A stretch of 64,000 nucleotides of DNA from Aquiflexum sp. TKW24L (GCF_023502205.1 NZ_JAMFLG010000009.1:1-64000), one strand, 5' to 3'. Counted from the first letter of the stretch, positions 16,881 through 26,976 are shown. Notes: generated by a model not told the origin, from the sequence alone. Numbers and translations are program-made.

Positions 16881-18437
16881 TCAATCCTCCAGATAAGCCT
16901 TTGCATTGTTGAGGCCATTTTGGAGGTATTTTTTGAGAAAAAGGGAAAGGAAAAGCTTTAGGAACAATTTGGCGAAAACATTTTTGTAAGTAAAGGTATA
17001 CACCCAGCTAATTCTTGTTTGGTCATCGACAGTATCAAACCACATCTGTCCAAAAGCTTTATCTGTTAGTTTTCTAAAGAAGTCGCTGAATTTGGTGATT
17101 TGATAGGCATAATGGGAAAAGCGATGAACTGAAATCAATTCCTCCTCCAACTTGCCGCCGTCTCCTCTTTCGATCCACCTTTTGTCACCTACTTTTTTAT
17201 AATCTGCCTGCAAACTTTTCACATTGATGACACCATAAACTGGCCCGGCTTTCAAAAGCCAATTCGGTAATTCTTTGTTACTTGAGATATATAAGTATGC
17301 CTTTTCTTTGCTGCAATTAACAATCACTTCCGCAGCCGTTTGGAGGATTTTTTTGGAAGGCACCTGTTGGTCAATGCTGTTTTTATGGAATGGATGAACA
17401 ATGTCCTTCAAGAAATCAGGTGAATCTTTTGGTTCGATAACTGGCAATTTGTTTTTGTCATGGCGAAATTTTGACATCACTTCATACACTCTTTTCCTGA
17501 CACGGTTGAAGCTTCCCAACGGTCGGTGCGCCGGCAAAGTATGCCATGGGTTGAAAGATAAATTGTCTCCAAACTCTATTTGGGCATTGGAGTCAAAAAC
17601 CTGTGCATAGACGGTCAGTGTTGCCAATTTGATATACTGCGAAGTCCAAGGCACAGTCGGATCTTCGATCGGCATGGCTTCCGCATCAGTTTGAAACTGT
17701 ACATAAAAGTCAAATTTCGCCTCATTGTCGTAGAGCGTTTGGGCCAGATTATACCTCAGGTAATTGTAATCTGTGGTGTTTTCGACCACGATTTTATTAT
17801 CAGGAGAAGGTCTGAGATGGTATTTGACAGCTTGGTCTACTGTACCGAATTGGTAAGGCTGAGTACTCCAATAAGGAATATTGAGTGGATTGTCGCAGGC
17901 TATTTTTTTGACCCGCATCAATGTAGGGAGATGCAAGGGGTTTAGTAAGTAAAGAAGGAACTTGATCTTGCTTGCGGATGTAAATGCTGCCAATAACGTA
18001 TTCAGTTCCTTGATAGTTTTTGCAAAAAATGTCTCACTGCTCATCAACAAAAAATCCTGGGTTTCCAGGAAATGTTCGTCGTTTAATATTTTTTCACCGG
18101 GTACCCCCAACAGTTTGATGGCAATCCCTCTGATGTCTTTTTTCTTATCTTTTTGTGTTTCGGTATTCCCATTTGAAAAACGTACCCAAGCATTGTATTT
18201 TCTTGGTGCTCCGGCAAAAACACCGACTTTAAAATCATCAGGTAAGTTTGGTTCTACTGCAAAAGAAGCTTTGACACAGCCATGCATCTTGGTATGTACC
18301 TGCCGGAGCATTTTCTTGTCTTTATACATCCGGGTGACTTGGGCTTCAAATTCGTTAACCATTTGAGTGGCAATGGTATCCTCATCTGCGGTGACATATT
18401 CTCGGCCTATTTTTTTTTCGGAAACCATTACTGACAT
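16881..18437 (-). CDS. Catalase-family haem protein
   Basis: 518 residues with no signal peptide. It belongs to the divergent catalase-like branch rather than to true catalases. Recognisable elements: RQVHTKMHG with His48 in the place of the distal His, the haem-cradle motif WVRFSNGN...DIRGIAIKL (84-110), and RxxxY (Arg314-Tyr318), matching the proximal Tyr motif. The distal Asn region of catalases (DLVGNNxPxFF) reads DFLLMSSETFF here, so the catalytic Asn is not conserved. This and the patatin/DyP neighbours suggest a peroxidase, or a fatty acid hydroperoxide-processing activity like coral allene oxide synthase, rather than dismutation of hydrogen peroxide. That activity is inference. It is divergent from the cyclase at 18667 across a 229-bp gap. 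Confidence 0.85.
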   Translation of the reverse strand: MSVMVSEKKIGREYVTADEDTIATQMVNEFEAQVTRMYKDKKMLRQVHTKMHGCVKASFAVEPNLPDDFKVGVFAGAPRKYNAWVRFSNGNTETQKDKKKDIRGIAIKLLGVPGEKILNDEHFLETQDFLLMSSETFFAKTIKELNTLLAAFTSASKIKFLLYLLNPLHLPTLMRVKKIACDNPLNIPYWSTQPYQFGTVDQAVKYHLRPSPDNKIVVENTTDYNYLRYNLAQTLYDNEAKFDFYVQFQTDAEAMPIEDPTVPWTSQYIKLATLTVYAQVFDSNAQIEFGDNLSFNPWHTLPAHRPLGSFNRVRKRVYEVMSKFRHDKNKLPVIEPKDSPDFLKDIVHPFHKNSIDQQVPSKKILQTAAEVIVNCSKEKAYLYISSNKELPNWLLKAGPVYGVINVKSLQADYKKVGDKRWIERGDGGKLEEELISVHRFSHYAYQITKFSDFFRKLTDKAFGQMWFDTVDDQTRISWVYTFTYKNVFAKLFLKLFLSLFLKKYLQNGLNNAKAYLED

Positions 18438-18666
18438 AAAACTTAGGTTTTTGAGTTTTGGAGATACTATTCAATAGTTACCAAAAACAAGTTGAAAGTA
18501 ATTAAAAATAGGGTAAATTTTCTTGATAACAAAATATTATTAGGTAGTTCAGATAATAAAAAATGTATTATATTTAAGACAAAACCTATTATACCCGCTT
18601 GTCATCTTTGCCCTAATTATTGAATTATCGACGCTTATTTAATACCCTCAAAATCAATCTAAAAAA

Positions 18667-21600
18667 ATGGAGTTGCATGTTTTATATGCAGGTAAAATTC
18701 ATTCAATTCTGAAATCAGAATCGTTTTTTGAACAGAATTTTGTAATCAAAAGAGCTTCACTTTCCACACTCTCTCAGATAGATCATCTCAAGGCAGAGAA
18801 TGAGGCATCCTTTGCAGAAGAATCGGTCGAAGGTTTTAGAAAAGTATTGGCAAGTGAAAATACCAGTTCGGAACTAAACCTCAAACTCCAATTTATCAAA
18901 GGACAAAGCTTAAAGGAGTATAATTCCGGTCAGTTGCCTGTTGTAGATAAGTTAAAAATCTGCATTGCCATAGCGAAAAGACTCGCTGAGGTCCACAGCC
19001 AGGAAATTGTACATTTAAACCTTAACCCTCACCATATTCTTGTTGAATCAGGTACAAATAAAATTTATTTCATTAGCCTGGGTCTTGCCACGCGGATCCA
19101 AAGAAAAATAGGTGTTCAGAGTAGGCTGATTTTTGCCGAAGCGGACTATGATTTTATTGCTCCTGAGCAGACAGGAAGGATCAGTACGGATATCGGATAC
19201 TATACAGATATCTATTCTTTGGGGGTTGTTTTTTATTGGCTGTTTACTGAAAAACTCCCTTTTGAATCCAAGGAAGGACTATCCAAGATTCATGCGCACA
19301 TCGCTTTGACCCCAATAAGTCCTGCTGAAATCAATGCTATCCCGACCATTATTTCTGACCTTATTTTGAAAATGCTCGAAAAAGATGTCCAATTGAGGTA
19401 TCATTCGGCAAAAGGGGTTTCTTATGATTTGGAATTGATTCTAAATTCTCTTCAGAGAAAAGGGAAAGCCACAACTTTCGAACTTGGAACCAATGATTCT
19501 TCAGGAATTCTAAGATTCTCAGATGAACTCTATGGCAGGGAAAATCAGGTCAGGCAACTGAATGAGACTTTCCAAAGGGTAATGGAGGATGAAAAAATCC
19601 TAATGCTTGTATATGGGAATTCCGGAGTAGGAAAGTCTGTTTTGGTGGAGCAATTATACAGGCCTGTAATCAAGGAAGGGGGGTTTTTCCTTTCAGGAAA
19701 GTTTGATCAATTGAGGACTGATGTTCCTTATTTTGCTTTCTCTCAAGCTTTGGGCAGGTTGGTAAATCAGATTTTGCTTTTGAATGAAAAGGACCTAGCG
19801 CATTGGAAGCATGAGCTTAGTAGGCTTCTCCACCCTATTGGCAGGGTGTTGTTTGACATTATTCCCGGATTGGAAAAACTCCTTGAAAGCGAGCCGGAAT
19901 TACCTGTCTTGAATGGGGTAGAGGCACAGTTGAGGTTTAATTATGCCATGAGCAATTTGTTTCAGGCTTTCTCAGATTCGGGTAAGCCTCTGGTTATTTT
20001 TATAGATGACCTCCAATGGAGCGACCTTTCGTCCCTCAATCTAATGAGAAATATCCTCAGCAATAAGGACCTTACAAATATATTAATCATAGGAGCTTAC
20101 AGAGATAATGAGATTACCACAGGCCATTTGTTTCTTCAGTTCAAAATGGAAATTGAAAAATTGGGGATTTTGCCTGAAGAAATCCACCTTGACAATTTGC
20201 AATACGAGGATATTCAAAGGTTGGTCACCAATACTTTGGGCAAATCAAAATCTGCATTGGATGAATTGGTAAAAATCGTAGATAAAAAATCCGGTGGAAA
20301 TGCACTTTTCGTAAACCAGTTTTTGAAGGCAATTTATAAGAATGAAATGCTCCACTATGACAGTGTGGAATCAGCCTGGAAATGGGATACCGAAAAGTTG
20401 ATGGGTTATAATGTGGAGGGAGATATTGTCAATCTTTTTTTGGAGACCATCAAAAAATTGCCTTCAGAATGTATCACTGTCCTCAAACTGGCTTCCTGCA
20501 TGGGGAATAAATTCGGGTTGGGAGAATTGGCCATCATTACGAAAGGTGGTAAAAATAAAGTTTATCAGGATTTGAAGCCTGCTTTGGACCTTGATCTCAT
20601 CATAGAGAGTCGCGATGGGTATCTTTACTTTGTGCATGATAGGGTGCAGCAGGCATTTTATTCTTTGAATGATGAACTAGGCAAAAGAGAATATCACCTC
20701 AAAATCGGTAGACTACTTTTGGAAAGTACCGATGAAGAAGACCTGAGGGAAAGTATTTTCGATATTGTAAACCAATTCAATTTTGCCAAAGAACTTATTT
20801 CGGATCCATTAGAGTCAAAGAGGCTTTGTGAACTTAATGTCATTGCCGGGCAGCGATCTCAAAGTGCAACCGCTTATTCCCTTGCTTTACAGTATTATGA
20901 AAATGCAATTGCGCTGACCGGTAGTAAGGAATGGAATTCAGATCCGGATTTTTCTTTTAGTGTATTCTTTAAGGGAGCGGAAGCGGCTTACCAATCCAAC
21001 AATCAGGAGCGGTTTGGGCAATTGACCCAAATTTTGGACAAGAATGTGGTTGATAAAGTCAACAAACTCAAGTTGGCAATTTTAAAGATCAAAAATGCCA
21101 ATATTAAAAATGACCAACAGTTGGTGATTGATATTGGCTTGAAGGCACTCAAAGAAATCGACTATAACCCAAAGAAAAATCCTTCTAAAATTGATTTTCT
21201 TGCAGGGTTTTTCTTTACGAGTTACATGCTGAGAAAATTTTCCTTGGATGATATAGCAAAGCTTCCAAAGAATACTGATCAATCGATCATCCTTTCCATG
21301 GAAATACTGTCCTATCTGGCCTTTGCTTCCTATTTTCTTGCACCCATGTCGGTTCCTTTATACATTTTTAAGATGTTCAGGATGACATTGAAACATGGAC
21401 TTTCTCCCAATTCTCCGTTTGTAATTGTGGTATTTGGATACATCAATATTGTATTCATGAACAAGATTGATAAGGGTCTTGATTTGGCTCAATTGGGTTA
21501 TAAATTATCTGAAATATTGACCGATGAAGAAAACGGGACCAAGGTCAGAGCAAACTTCCATATTTTCATCTCATTTTGGCTGATGCCGATGTCCAAAACG

Positions 21601-23790
21601 CTTCCAGATTTGGAGGATTCGTTTAAAAGAGGACTACAAACAGGTGAATTTGAATTCAATTCCCTCAACGCACTGATGATCATGTTCAACCAGTTTTTTT
21701 CAGGGGAACCAGTGGAAAATATGATTAAAAGGGGTGAATTATTGACCAAGCAAATGACTCCATTAAATCAATCCTTGCAGATTGAAAGGGTAAAAATGTT
21801 CAGGCAAGTAGCAATCTCCTTGGTGGATGGAGTTTCTGATTATAGCAAGATCAAAGGGGAGATTTTGGATGAGGATAAGCTGGACTTTCCTGATGGACCT
21901 GTCTCCTCGAGTTATTATGGAAATCTCTATGAATTAAAAAAAGTGGTAGCAATCATTTTCAACAAGAATGAGCTTGCCTACCAAAATTCAGTCAAGCAAA
22001 AGCCATATCTGGTTTCCGTAATTGGTACCATGGGAGAATATCTTTATTACTTCTATGAAAACATTTGTATATCCCTGATTTATCATTCAAGAAATGGCGA
22101 AGAGCAAAAAAAACTCTTAAAAACCGTCAAGAAGAATATCGAAAAGTTCAAAAAATACCTTGTACATAATGAGGATAACTTTATCCATAGATTAGAAATG
22201 ATGAAAGCCGAATATCATTGGTTGCTAAATGATATGGACCTTGTTGTCAAACATTTTTCAAATGCTATCAGGTATGCAAGAAAAAATAAATTTATACATG
22301 ACGAAGCAATGGCTTGGGAACGATTTGGGGTTTTCTACCAATCCCAGAATCAATCAGAAGTTGCCCAGTTTTATTTTTCCAATGCCTACAAAGCCTATTC
22401 AAAATGGGGGGCCAAAGCCAAGCTTGAGCAAATGAAGGAAATGTATGCTGGTTTTATCTCTCCTGATGAAATCGGCATAAAGTCAAATAACCTAGACTTG
22501 GATACTATTCTAAAAACCATCAACCTGATTTCAGGTGAAATGGTCCTAGGAAACATCCTTACCGGTCTGATGCAGCTGGTTACCGAAAACGCAGGTGCGG
22601 AAAGGGCTTTTTTGGTTACAAAAGAAAAAAGCAAAAAATTAATCAAAGCATCTTTGGATATTTCAAACAATGAGATCAAGGTAATGCAGGATGTGCCTTT
22701 TGACCAATTTGAGGAAATTAGCCACTCTGTTGTCAACTATGTGATGAGAACAGGGGAAACCTTGGTCTTAGATGATGCAGGTACCAAACTTCCTTATTCC
22801 AATGATGAATACATAATAAGAAATAAAATCAAATCCGTAGTCTGTCTTCCATTGAAACATGCAGGAGAAGGCTTTGCCTATCTGTATCTTGAAAACCGGT
22901 TGTTGTCCGGTGCATTCACACAAGAAAGGATAGAAATACTTCAGGTGATGGCTTCCCAAACAGCGATTTCACTTCAAAATGCCATGCTTTTGGAACAGAC
23001 CACCCAGCTCAACATGGAACTGAAACAGGAAGTGGAAGTAAGGAGAGCAGTCGAGGAGAATCTAAGAATCAACGAAAAAAGGCTTGAAGAATACAATGCC
23101 AACCTAGAGAATAAAGTAAACGAGCGCACTATTGATTTGCAATCCGAAAAGGAAAAAACCGATGAATTGCTTTTGAATATTTTGCCCATGGATATTGCCC
23201 GGGAACTCAAGGAAAAGGGTACTGCACAGGCCAAGAAATATGAAAGTGTCAGTGTGCTGTTCACAGATTTTGTTGGATTTTCTATCATTGCGGAGAATAT
23301 GAGTGCGGATGAGCTTGTTTCAGAGATAGATTATTGCTTCAAAGAATTTGACAGGATTATCCAGAAATACCCAATAGAAAAGATCAAGACCATCGGAGAT
23401 TCATATATGGCTGTTGGAGGCCTACCAGTCACCAACCAAACCCACGCGACCGATGTTATTCATGCGGCAATAGAAATCAGGGATTTTATAGAAGAGCACA
23501 AGAAGAAAAAGAAAGCACAGAACAAACCGATTTTTGAAGTCCGCATCGGAGTCCATACCGGTAATGTCGTAGCCGGGATCGTTGGGCTAAAAAAATTCGC
23601 CTATGATATTTGGGGTGATACCGTAAATCTCGCCTCCCGCATGGAAAGTAGCAGTGAAGCCGGAAAGATCAATATTTCAGGGATAACCTATGAGCTGGTC
23701 AAAAACCAATTTGTATGTACTTACCGTGGCAAAATAATGGCAAAAAATAAGGGAGAGGTAGATATGTATTTTGTGGAAGGGGTCAAGTAA
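18667..23790 (+). CDS. Pseudokinase-AAA ATPase-GAF-adenylate cyclase signalling protein
   Basis: 1707 residues, no membrane span seen. Order: a protein-kinase-like domain (about 1-270), an AAA_16-type ATPase (about 285-560) with Walker A GNSGVGKS (Lys323) and Walker B VIFIDDLQW, a long helical repeat region (about 650-1260), GAF (about 1290-1430), a coiled coil (about 1440-1510) and a class III nucleotide cyclase (about 1515-1707). The kinase domain looks inactive: HRDLKPxN is HLNLNPHH and DFG is SLG, while the APE motif (APEQTGR) is kept. The cyclase has both metal Asps (Asp1534, Asp1578), and Lys1574 and Asp1647 in the base-selecting positions, which predict ATP rather than GTP as substrate. 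It therefore probably makes cAMP in response to signals read by the ATPase, repeat and GAF parts. Confidence 0.92.
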   Translation: MELHVLYAGKIHSILKSESFFEQNFVIKRASLSTLSQIDHLKAENEASFAEESVEGFRKVLASENTSSELNLKLQFIKGQSLKEYNSGQLPVVDKLKICIAIAKRLAEVHSQEIVHLNLNPHHILVESGTNKIYFISLGLATRIQRKIGVQSRLIFAEADYDFIAPEQTGRISTDIGYYTDIYSLGVVFYWLFTEKLPFESKEGLSKIHAHIALTPISPAEINAIPTIISDLILKMLEKDVQLRYHSAKGVSYDLELILNSLQRKGKATTFELGTNDSSGILRFSDELYGRENQVRQLNETFQRVMEDEKILMLVYGNSGVGKSVLVEQLYRPVIKEGGFFLSGKFDQLRTDVPYFAFSQALGRLVNQILLLNEKDLAHWKHELSRLLHPIGRVLFDIIPGLEKLLESEPELPVLNGVEAQLRFNYAMSNLFQAFSDSGKPLVIFIDDLQWSDLSSLNLMRNILSNKDLTNILIIGAYRDNEITTGHLFLQFKMEIEKLGILPEEIHLDNLQYEDIQRLVTNTLGKSKSALDELVKIVDKKSGGNALFVNQFLKAIYKNEMLHYDSVESAWKWDTEKLMGYNVEGDIVNLFLETIKKLPSECITVLKLASCMGNKFGLGELAIITKGGKNKVYQDLKPALDLDLIIESRDGYLYFVHDRVQQAFYSLNDELGKREYHLKIGRLLLESTDEEDLRESIFDIVNQFNFAKELISDPLESKRLCELNVIAGQRSQSATAYSLALQYYENAIALTGSKEWNSDPDFSFSVFFKGAEAAYQSNNQERFGQLTQILDKNVVDKVNKLKLAILKIKNANIKNDQQLVIDIGLKALKEIDYNPKKNPSKIDFLAGFFFTSYMLRKFSLDDIAKLPKNTDQSIILSMEILSYLAFASYFLAPMSVPLYIFKMFRMTLKHGLSPNSPFVIVVFGYINIVFMNKIDKGLDLAQLGYKLSEILTDEENGTKVRANFHIFISFWLMPMSKTLPDLEDSFKRGLQTGEFEFNSLNALMIMFNQFFSGEPVENMIKRGELLTKQMTPLNQSLQIERVKMFRQVAISLVDGVSDYSKIKGEILDEDKLDFPDGPVSSSYYGNLYELKKVVAIIFNKNELAYQNSVKQKPYLVSVIGTMGEYLYYFYENICISLIYHSRNGEEQKKLLKTVKKNIEKFKKYLVHNEDNFIHRLEMMKAEYHWLLNDMDLVVKHFSNAIRYARKNKFIHDEAMAWERFGVFYQSQNQSEVAQFYFSNAYKAYSKWGAKAKLEQMKEMYAGFISPDEIGIKSNNLDLDTILKTINLISGEMVLGNILTGLMQLVTENAGAERAFLVTKEKSKKLIKASLDISNNEIKVMQDVPFDQFEEISHSVVNYVMRTGETLVLDDAGTKLPYSNDEYIIRNKIKSVVCLPLKHAGEGFAYLYLENRLLSGAFTQERIEILQVMASQTAISLQNAMLLEQTTQLNMELKQEVEVRRAVEENLRINEKRLEEYNANLENKVNERTIDLQSEKEKTDELLLNILPMDIARELKEKGTAQAKKYESVSVLFTDFVGFSIIAENMSADELVSEIDYCFKEFDRIIQKYPIEKIKTIGDSYMAVGGLPVTNQTHATDVIHAAIEIRDFIEEHKKKKKAQNKPIFEVRIGVHTGNVVAGIVGLKKFAYDIWGDTVNLASRMESSSEAGKINISGITYELVKNQFVCTYRGKIMAKNKGEVDMYFVEGVK

Positions 23791-23940
23791 TCAGTTTTAT
23801 TGGCATGTCAATTGCGATTGCTGATTCTGGCCATTTTTATTTCAAAAAGACCATTAATAAGATAAGTATTCAAGCCTTTTTTTTTGTTTCCAAAAGGGCG
23901 AAATTATAGCCAATTAATATCACAACTAAAATCATCTACT

Positions 23941-24855
23941 ATGAAATGGCAGGGAAGACGTAAAAGTAGCAATATAGAAGACCGAAGGGGTCAATCAGGT
24001 GGTGGATTTAACTTTGGGGGGAGTGGAGGAAGAGGAGGGATCAGTCCAATGTTGCTTGCTCCTTTGCTAAAGATGCTTTTTTCCAAAACAGGTTTGATTA
24101 TAGTAGGAGGATTGATTCTTGTCATGTGGCTCACAGGCACCAATCCGCTCGCCTTATTATCCCAATTTACAGGTGGTCCGTCTACCCAAATGGCAGCAGG
24201 GGATTATAAGGCCTCTCCTGAAGAAGAACAGCTGGCGGAGTTTACCGCTGTCGTCCTCGCAGACACAGAGGACGTATGGAACCAATTGATGAATGGGTAT
24301 AGAGAACCCTCATTGGTGTTATTTACCGGTCAGGTTAATTCTGCCTGCGGCAACGCTTCAGCTGCTACAGGTCCTTTTTATTGTCCCGGAGATGAAAAAG
24401 TATATATTGACCTTAGCTTTTTTCAGGATATGGGGAGGAAGTTGGGAGCACATGGTGACTTTGCCCAAGCTTATGTCATCGCACATGAGGTTGGACATCA
24501 TGTACAAAGACTGGATGGTACGCTCGAAAGGGTACAATCTAAGCGTGGAAAATTACCGGAAGCAGAATTCAACAGGCTGATGGTGATGTTGGAATTACAG
24601 GCTGATTTTTATGCAGGTGTCTGGGCACATCATACTCAAAGAATTAACAATTCGCTAGAACCGGGGGACATAGATGAAGCCCTTAATGCTGCCAGTTCGG
24701 TGGGGGATGACCGTCTTCAGAAGCAGGCCACAGGTAGGGTTGTACCTGATTCGTTTACCCACGGTACATCCGAGCAAAGATCCCGTTGGTTTAAGCTCGG
24801 ATTTGACACCGGAGATGTGACTCAGGGAGATACTTTTAATGCAAGAAGACTTTAA
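23941..24855 (+). CDS. Neutral zinc metallopeptidase (YpfJ family)
   Basis: 304 residues. I chose the ATG at 23941 because KWQGRRKSSNIEDRRG is the usual start of the family. A Gly/Arg-rich N-terminus precedes one membrane span (about 35-65, SKTGLIIVGGLILVMWL), so the catalytic domain is anchored in the inner membrane. The zinc site HEVGH (His182, Glu183, His186) is present. A downstream Glu in LELQADFYAG is the probable third ligand. The C-terminal FTHGTSEQRSRWFKLGF is typical. The peptide substrate is not known for most members. Confidence 0.92.
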   Translation: MKWQGRRKSSNIEDRRGQSGGGFNFGGSGGRGGISPMLLAPLLKMLFSKTGLIIVGGLILVMWLTGTNPLALLSQFTGGPSTQMAAGDYKASPEEEQLAEFTAVVLADTEDVWNQLMNGYREPSLVLFTGQVNSACGNASAATGPFYCPGDEKVYIDLSFFQDMGRKLGAHGDFAQAYVIAHEVGHHVQRLDGTLERVQSKRGKLPEAEFNRLMVMLELQADFYAGVWAHHTQRINNSLEPGDIDEALNAASSVGDDRLQKQATGRVVPDSFTHGTSEQRSRWFKLGFDTGDVTQGDTFNARRL

Positions 24856-25004
24856 ATCTTAAAAGGATATCCGCTTTTTTGTCAGTTAAAATCCATTTTA
24901 TTTTGTTTCTGAAGGTCAGATAAAACGCAATAGTAAAATTAAGTTTTACATGTAGGTTTGTAAGCATTTTATTTTTTTATCAATATAAATTTCCCAACTC
25001 TCTA

Positions 25005-25012
25005 TACCTTTG
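25005..25012 (+). promoter_or_regulatory. Possible -7 promoter box for the TerC gene
   Basis: TACCTTTG fits the Bacteroidota -7 consensus TANNTTTG and lies 35 bp before the ATG at 25048. No good -33 TTTG stands 19 bp upstream, so the call is tentative. Confidence 0.35.
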
Positions 25013-25047
25013 CCGGTCTTTAAAGCCATATTTTAACTAAACCACAA

Positions 25048-25797
25048 ATGGAAATCTTCCTTCAAACCGAAACCTGGATTGCCTTACTCACATTGACTTT
25101 TTTGGAAATAGTCCTTGGAGTTGACAACATCATATTTATTTCAATTGTCTCCAACAAACTTCCAGAATCCCAACAGGCCAAAGCAAGAACTTTGGGATTG
25201 GCTTTTGCATTGATTTTCAGAATTTTATTGCTTCTGGGGATTTCCTATATCATTCAGTTTACCCAGCCTTTGATTACCGTTTTCGATTTTGAGATGAGCG
25301 GAAGGGATTTGATTTTGGCAGGAGGGGGTTTGTTTTTACTCTTTAAATCTACTGTAGAAATCCACCATAAGATGGAGGGAAAGGCTGAGGAAGTCAAGCC
25401 TAACTCAGCCAATAATTTTGCAAGGGTTGTCTTTCAGATCATCTTGTTGGACTTGGTATTCTCATTTGATAGTATTTTGACAGCAATTGGCTTGGTCAAA
25501 GAAGTGTTGATCATGATTATCGCAGTGACGATTTCTATTGGGATTATGATGGCCTTTGCAGGCAAAATCAGCAGTTTTATTAATAAGCATCCGACTTTAC
25601 AGATATTGGCACTTTCATTCCTGATTTTGATTGGGTTTATGTTGCTTGTCGAAGGATTCCATGTAGAAGTACCAAAGGGATACATCTATTTTGCGGTATT
25701 CTTCTCTCTGGCGGTGGAAGTGGTCAATATGAGAATGAGGAAAAAGGAAACCTCAAAGCCTGTTAAATTGAACTCGCGACTCAAGGAGGGTAAGTGA
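25048..25797 (+). CDS. TerC family integral membrane protein
   Basis: 249 residues with about seven membrane spans. It has the family motifs LEIVLGVDNIIF near residue 20 and LDLVFSFDSILTAIG near residue 135, whose acidic residues lie within the membrane and are thought to bind metal. TerC proteins are linked to tellurite resistance and, in better studied members, to manganese export at the Sec-translocon side of the membrane. The length fits the family. It has its own short unit with gaps on both sides; no riboswitch-like structure was recognised upstream. Confidence 0.9.
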   Translation: MEIFLQTETWIALLTLTFLEIVLGVDNIIFISIVSNKLPESQQAKARTLGLAFALIFRILLLLGISYIIQFTQPLITVFDFEMSGRDLILAGGGLFLLFKSTVEIHHKMEGKAEEVKPNSANNFARVVFQIILLDLVFSFDSILTAIGLVKEVLIMIIAVTISIGIMMAFAGKISSFINKHPTLQILALSFLILIGFMLLVEGFHVEVPKGYIYFAVFFSLAVEVVNMRMRKKETSKPVKLNSRLKEGK

Positions 25798-25969
25798 GAG
25801 TTTTCAGTCTCAGTTTTCAGTTCAAAGAGGTAAAAAGGGAATTGTAGGAATTGAGAAAAATTTCCCAAATGCTTAAGACCTTCCGACTGAGAAAATGATA
25901 ACTCTATAAGGTTTTGACTCAGGCAACCATTATAACAATTATAACCATTACAACAACATTAACCTTCAA

Positions 25970-26899
25970 ATGAAAGTCCTTATCATCGATGAAATGCACC
26001 TGAGCATAATTCCTTTGCTGGAAAAAAATAGCTTTGAAGTGGATTATATGCCTGAGATCAAGCGGGAAGAAATCATGGAGATAGTTGGGAATTATGATGG
26101 ATTGATCATCAGGTCAAAAACGCCGATGGATCGACCTTTGCTTCAACAGGCATCCAAACTCAAATTTATCGGCAGGGCAGGGGCAGGTCTGGACAAAATT
26201 GATTTGGAGTATTTGGAAGAAAGAAAAATCCATCTTTTCCATGCCGCTGAAGGTAATAAAGATGCTGTAGGGGAACAGTCCATAGGAATGCTTTTGTCAC
26301 TTTTTAACCACATCGGCAAAGCTGATGGGGAGGTAAAAAAAGGAATTTGGAAAAGGGAGGAAAATCGTGGAGAGGAATTGCAGGGCAAAACCGTAGGAAT
26401 CATCGGCTATGGAAATATGGGTTCTGCATTGGCTAAAAAACTGACAGGATTCGATGTGAGGATTCTGGCTTATGACAAATACAAAAGCGGATATGGAAAT
26501 GAATTTGTGGAAGAAGCTGATTTTCAGGCCATTCTAGAGGAGTCAGATGTGGTCAGCCTGCATGTGCCATTAACCCCCGAAACAAGGAATTTTCTGACTT
26601 TAGAAGTTTTCAAAGGATTCCGGAAACCTTTCTATCTGATCAATACCGCAAGGGGAGAAATCGTTTCCTTTGAGACGTTGAATCAAGCCTTTGATCTTGG
26701 GATACTGAAAGGCGCGATCCTTGACGTATTGGAAAACGAGAAATTCAAAACATATACCCAAGAGCAAAGAACTGAATTTGAAAATTTGGCGGCTAGGGAA
26801 AATGTCATTTTCAGTCCTCATATCGCAGGATGGACGCATCAATCCTATATCAAAATCAATGAGGTGTTGGTGGATAAGATAAGGCAATCCTTCCTTTGA
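25970..26899 (+). CDS. D-isomer-specific 2-hydroxyacid dehydrogenase (phosphoglycerate dehydrogenase-like)
   Basis: 309 residues, cytoplasmic. The Rossmann motif GIIGYGNMGSALAKKL (about 140-155) binds NAD(P). The family triad is visible as Arg in NTARGEI, Glu in LDVLENEKF and His in SPHIAGWTHQS. This is the short form without the ACT or ASB regulatory domain of SerA, so it could be a phosphoglycerate dehydrogenase or another 2-hydroxyacid dehydrogenase. It stands alone; a weak hairpin (AATCCAA/TTGGATT, about 26917-26947) follows. Confidence 0.88.
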   Translation: MKVLIIDEMHLSIIPLLEKNSFEVDYMPEIKREEIMEIVGNYDGLIIRSKTPMDRPLLQQASKLKFIGRAGAGLDKIDLEYLEERKIHLFHAAEGNKDAVGEQSIGMLLSLFNHIGKADGEVKKGIWKREENRGEELQGKTVGIIGYGNMGSALAKKLTGFDVRILAYDKYKSGYGNEFVEEADFQAILEESDVVSLHVPLTPETRNFLTLEVFKGFRKPFYLINTARGEIVSFETLNQAFDLGILKGAILDVLENEKFKTYTQEQRTEFENLAARENVIFSPHIAGWTHQSYIKINEVLVDKIRQSFL

Positions 26900-26945
26900 A
26901 AGCCCAGTTCTAAAAAATCCAAAAAGTTTTCTTTTTATCATTGGA

Positions 26946-26976
26946 TTGCTTTCTCTGACTGATTTAATTATCTTTG
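26946..26976 (+). promoter_or_regulatory. Predicted promoter of greA
   Basis: A -7 box TATCTTTG (26969-26976) is an exact match to TANNTTTG. TTGC at 26946-26949 is placed exactly 19 bp upstream, in the -33 position. Transcription would start near 26982 and give a leader of about 90 nt that includes the hairpin at 27007-27030. Confidence 0.5.
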
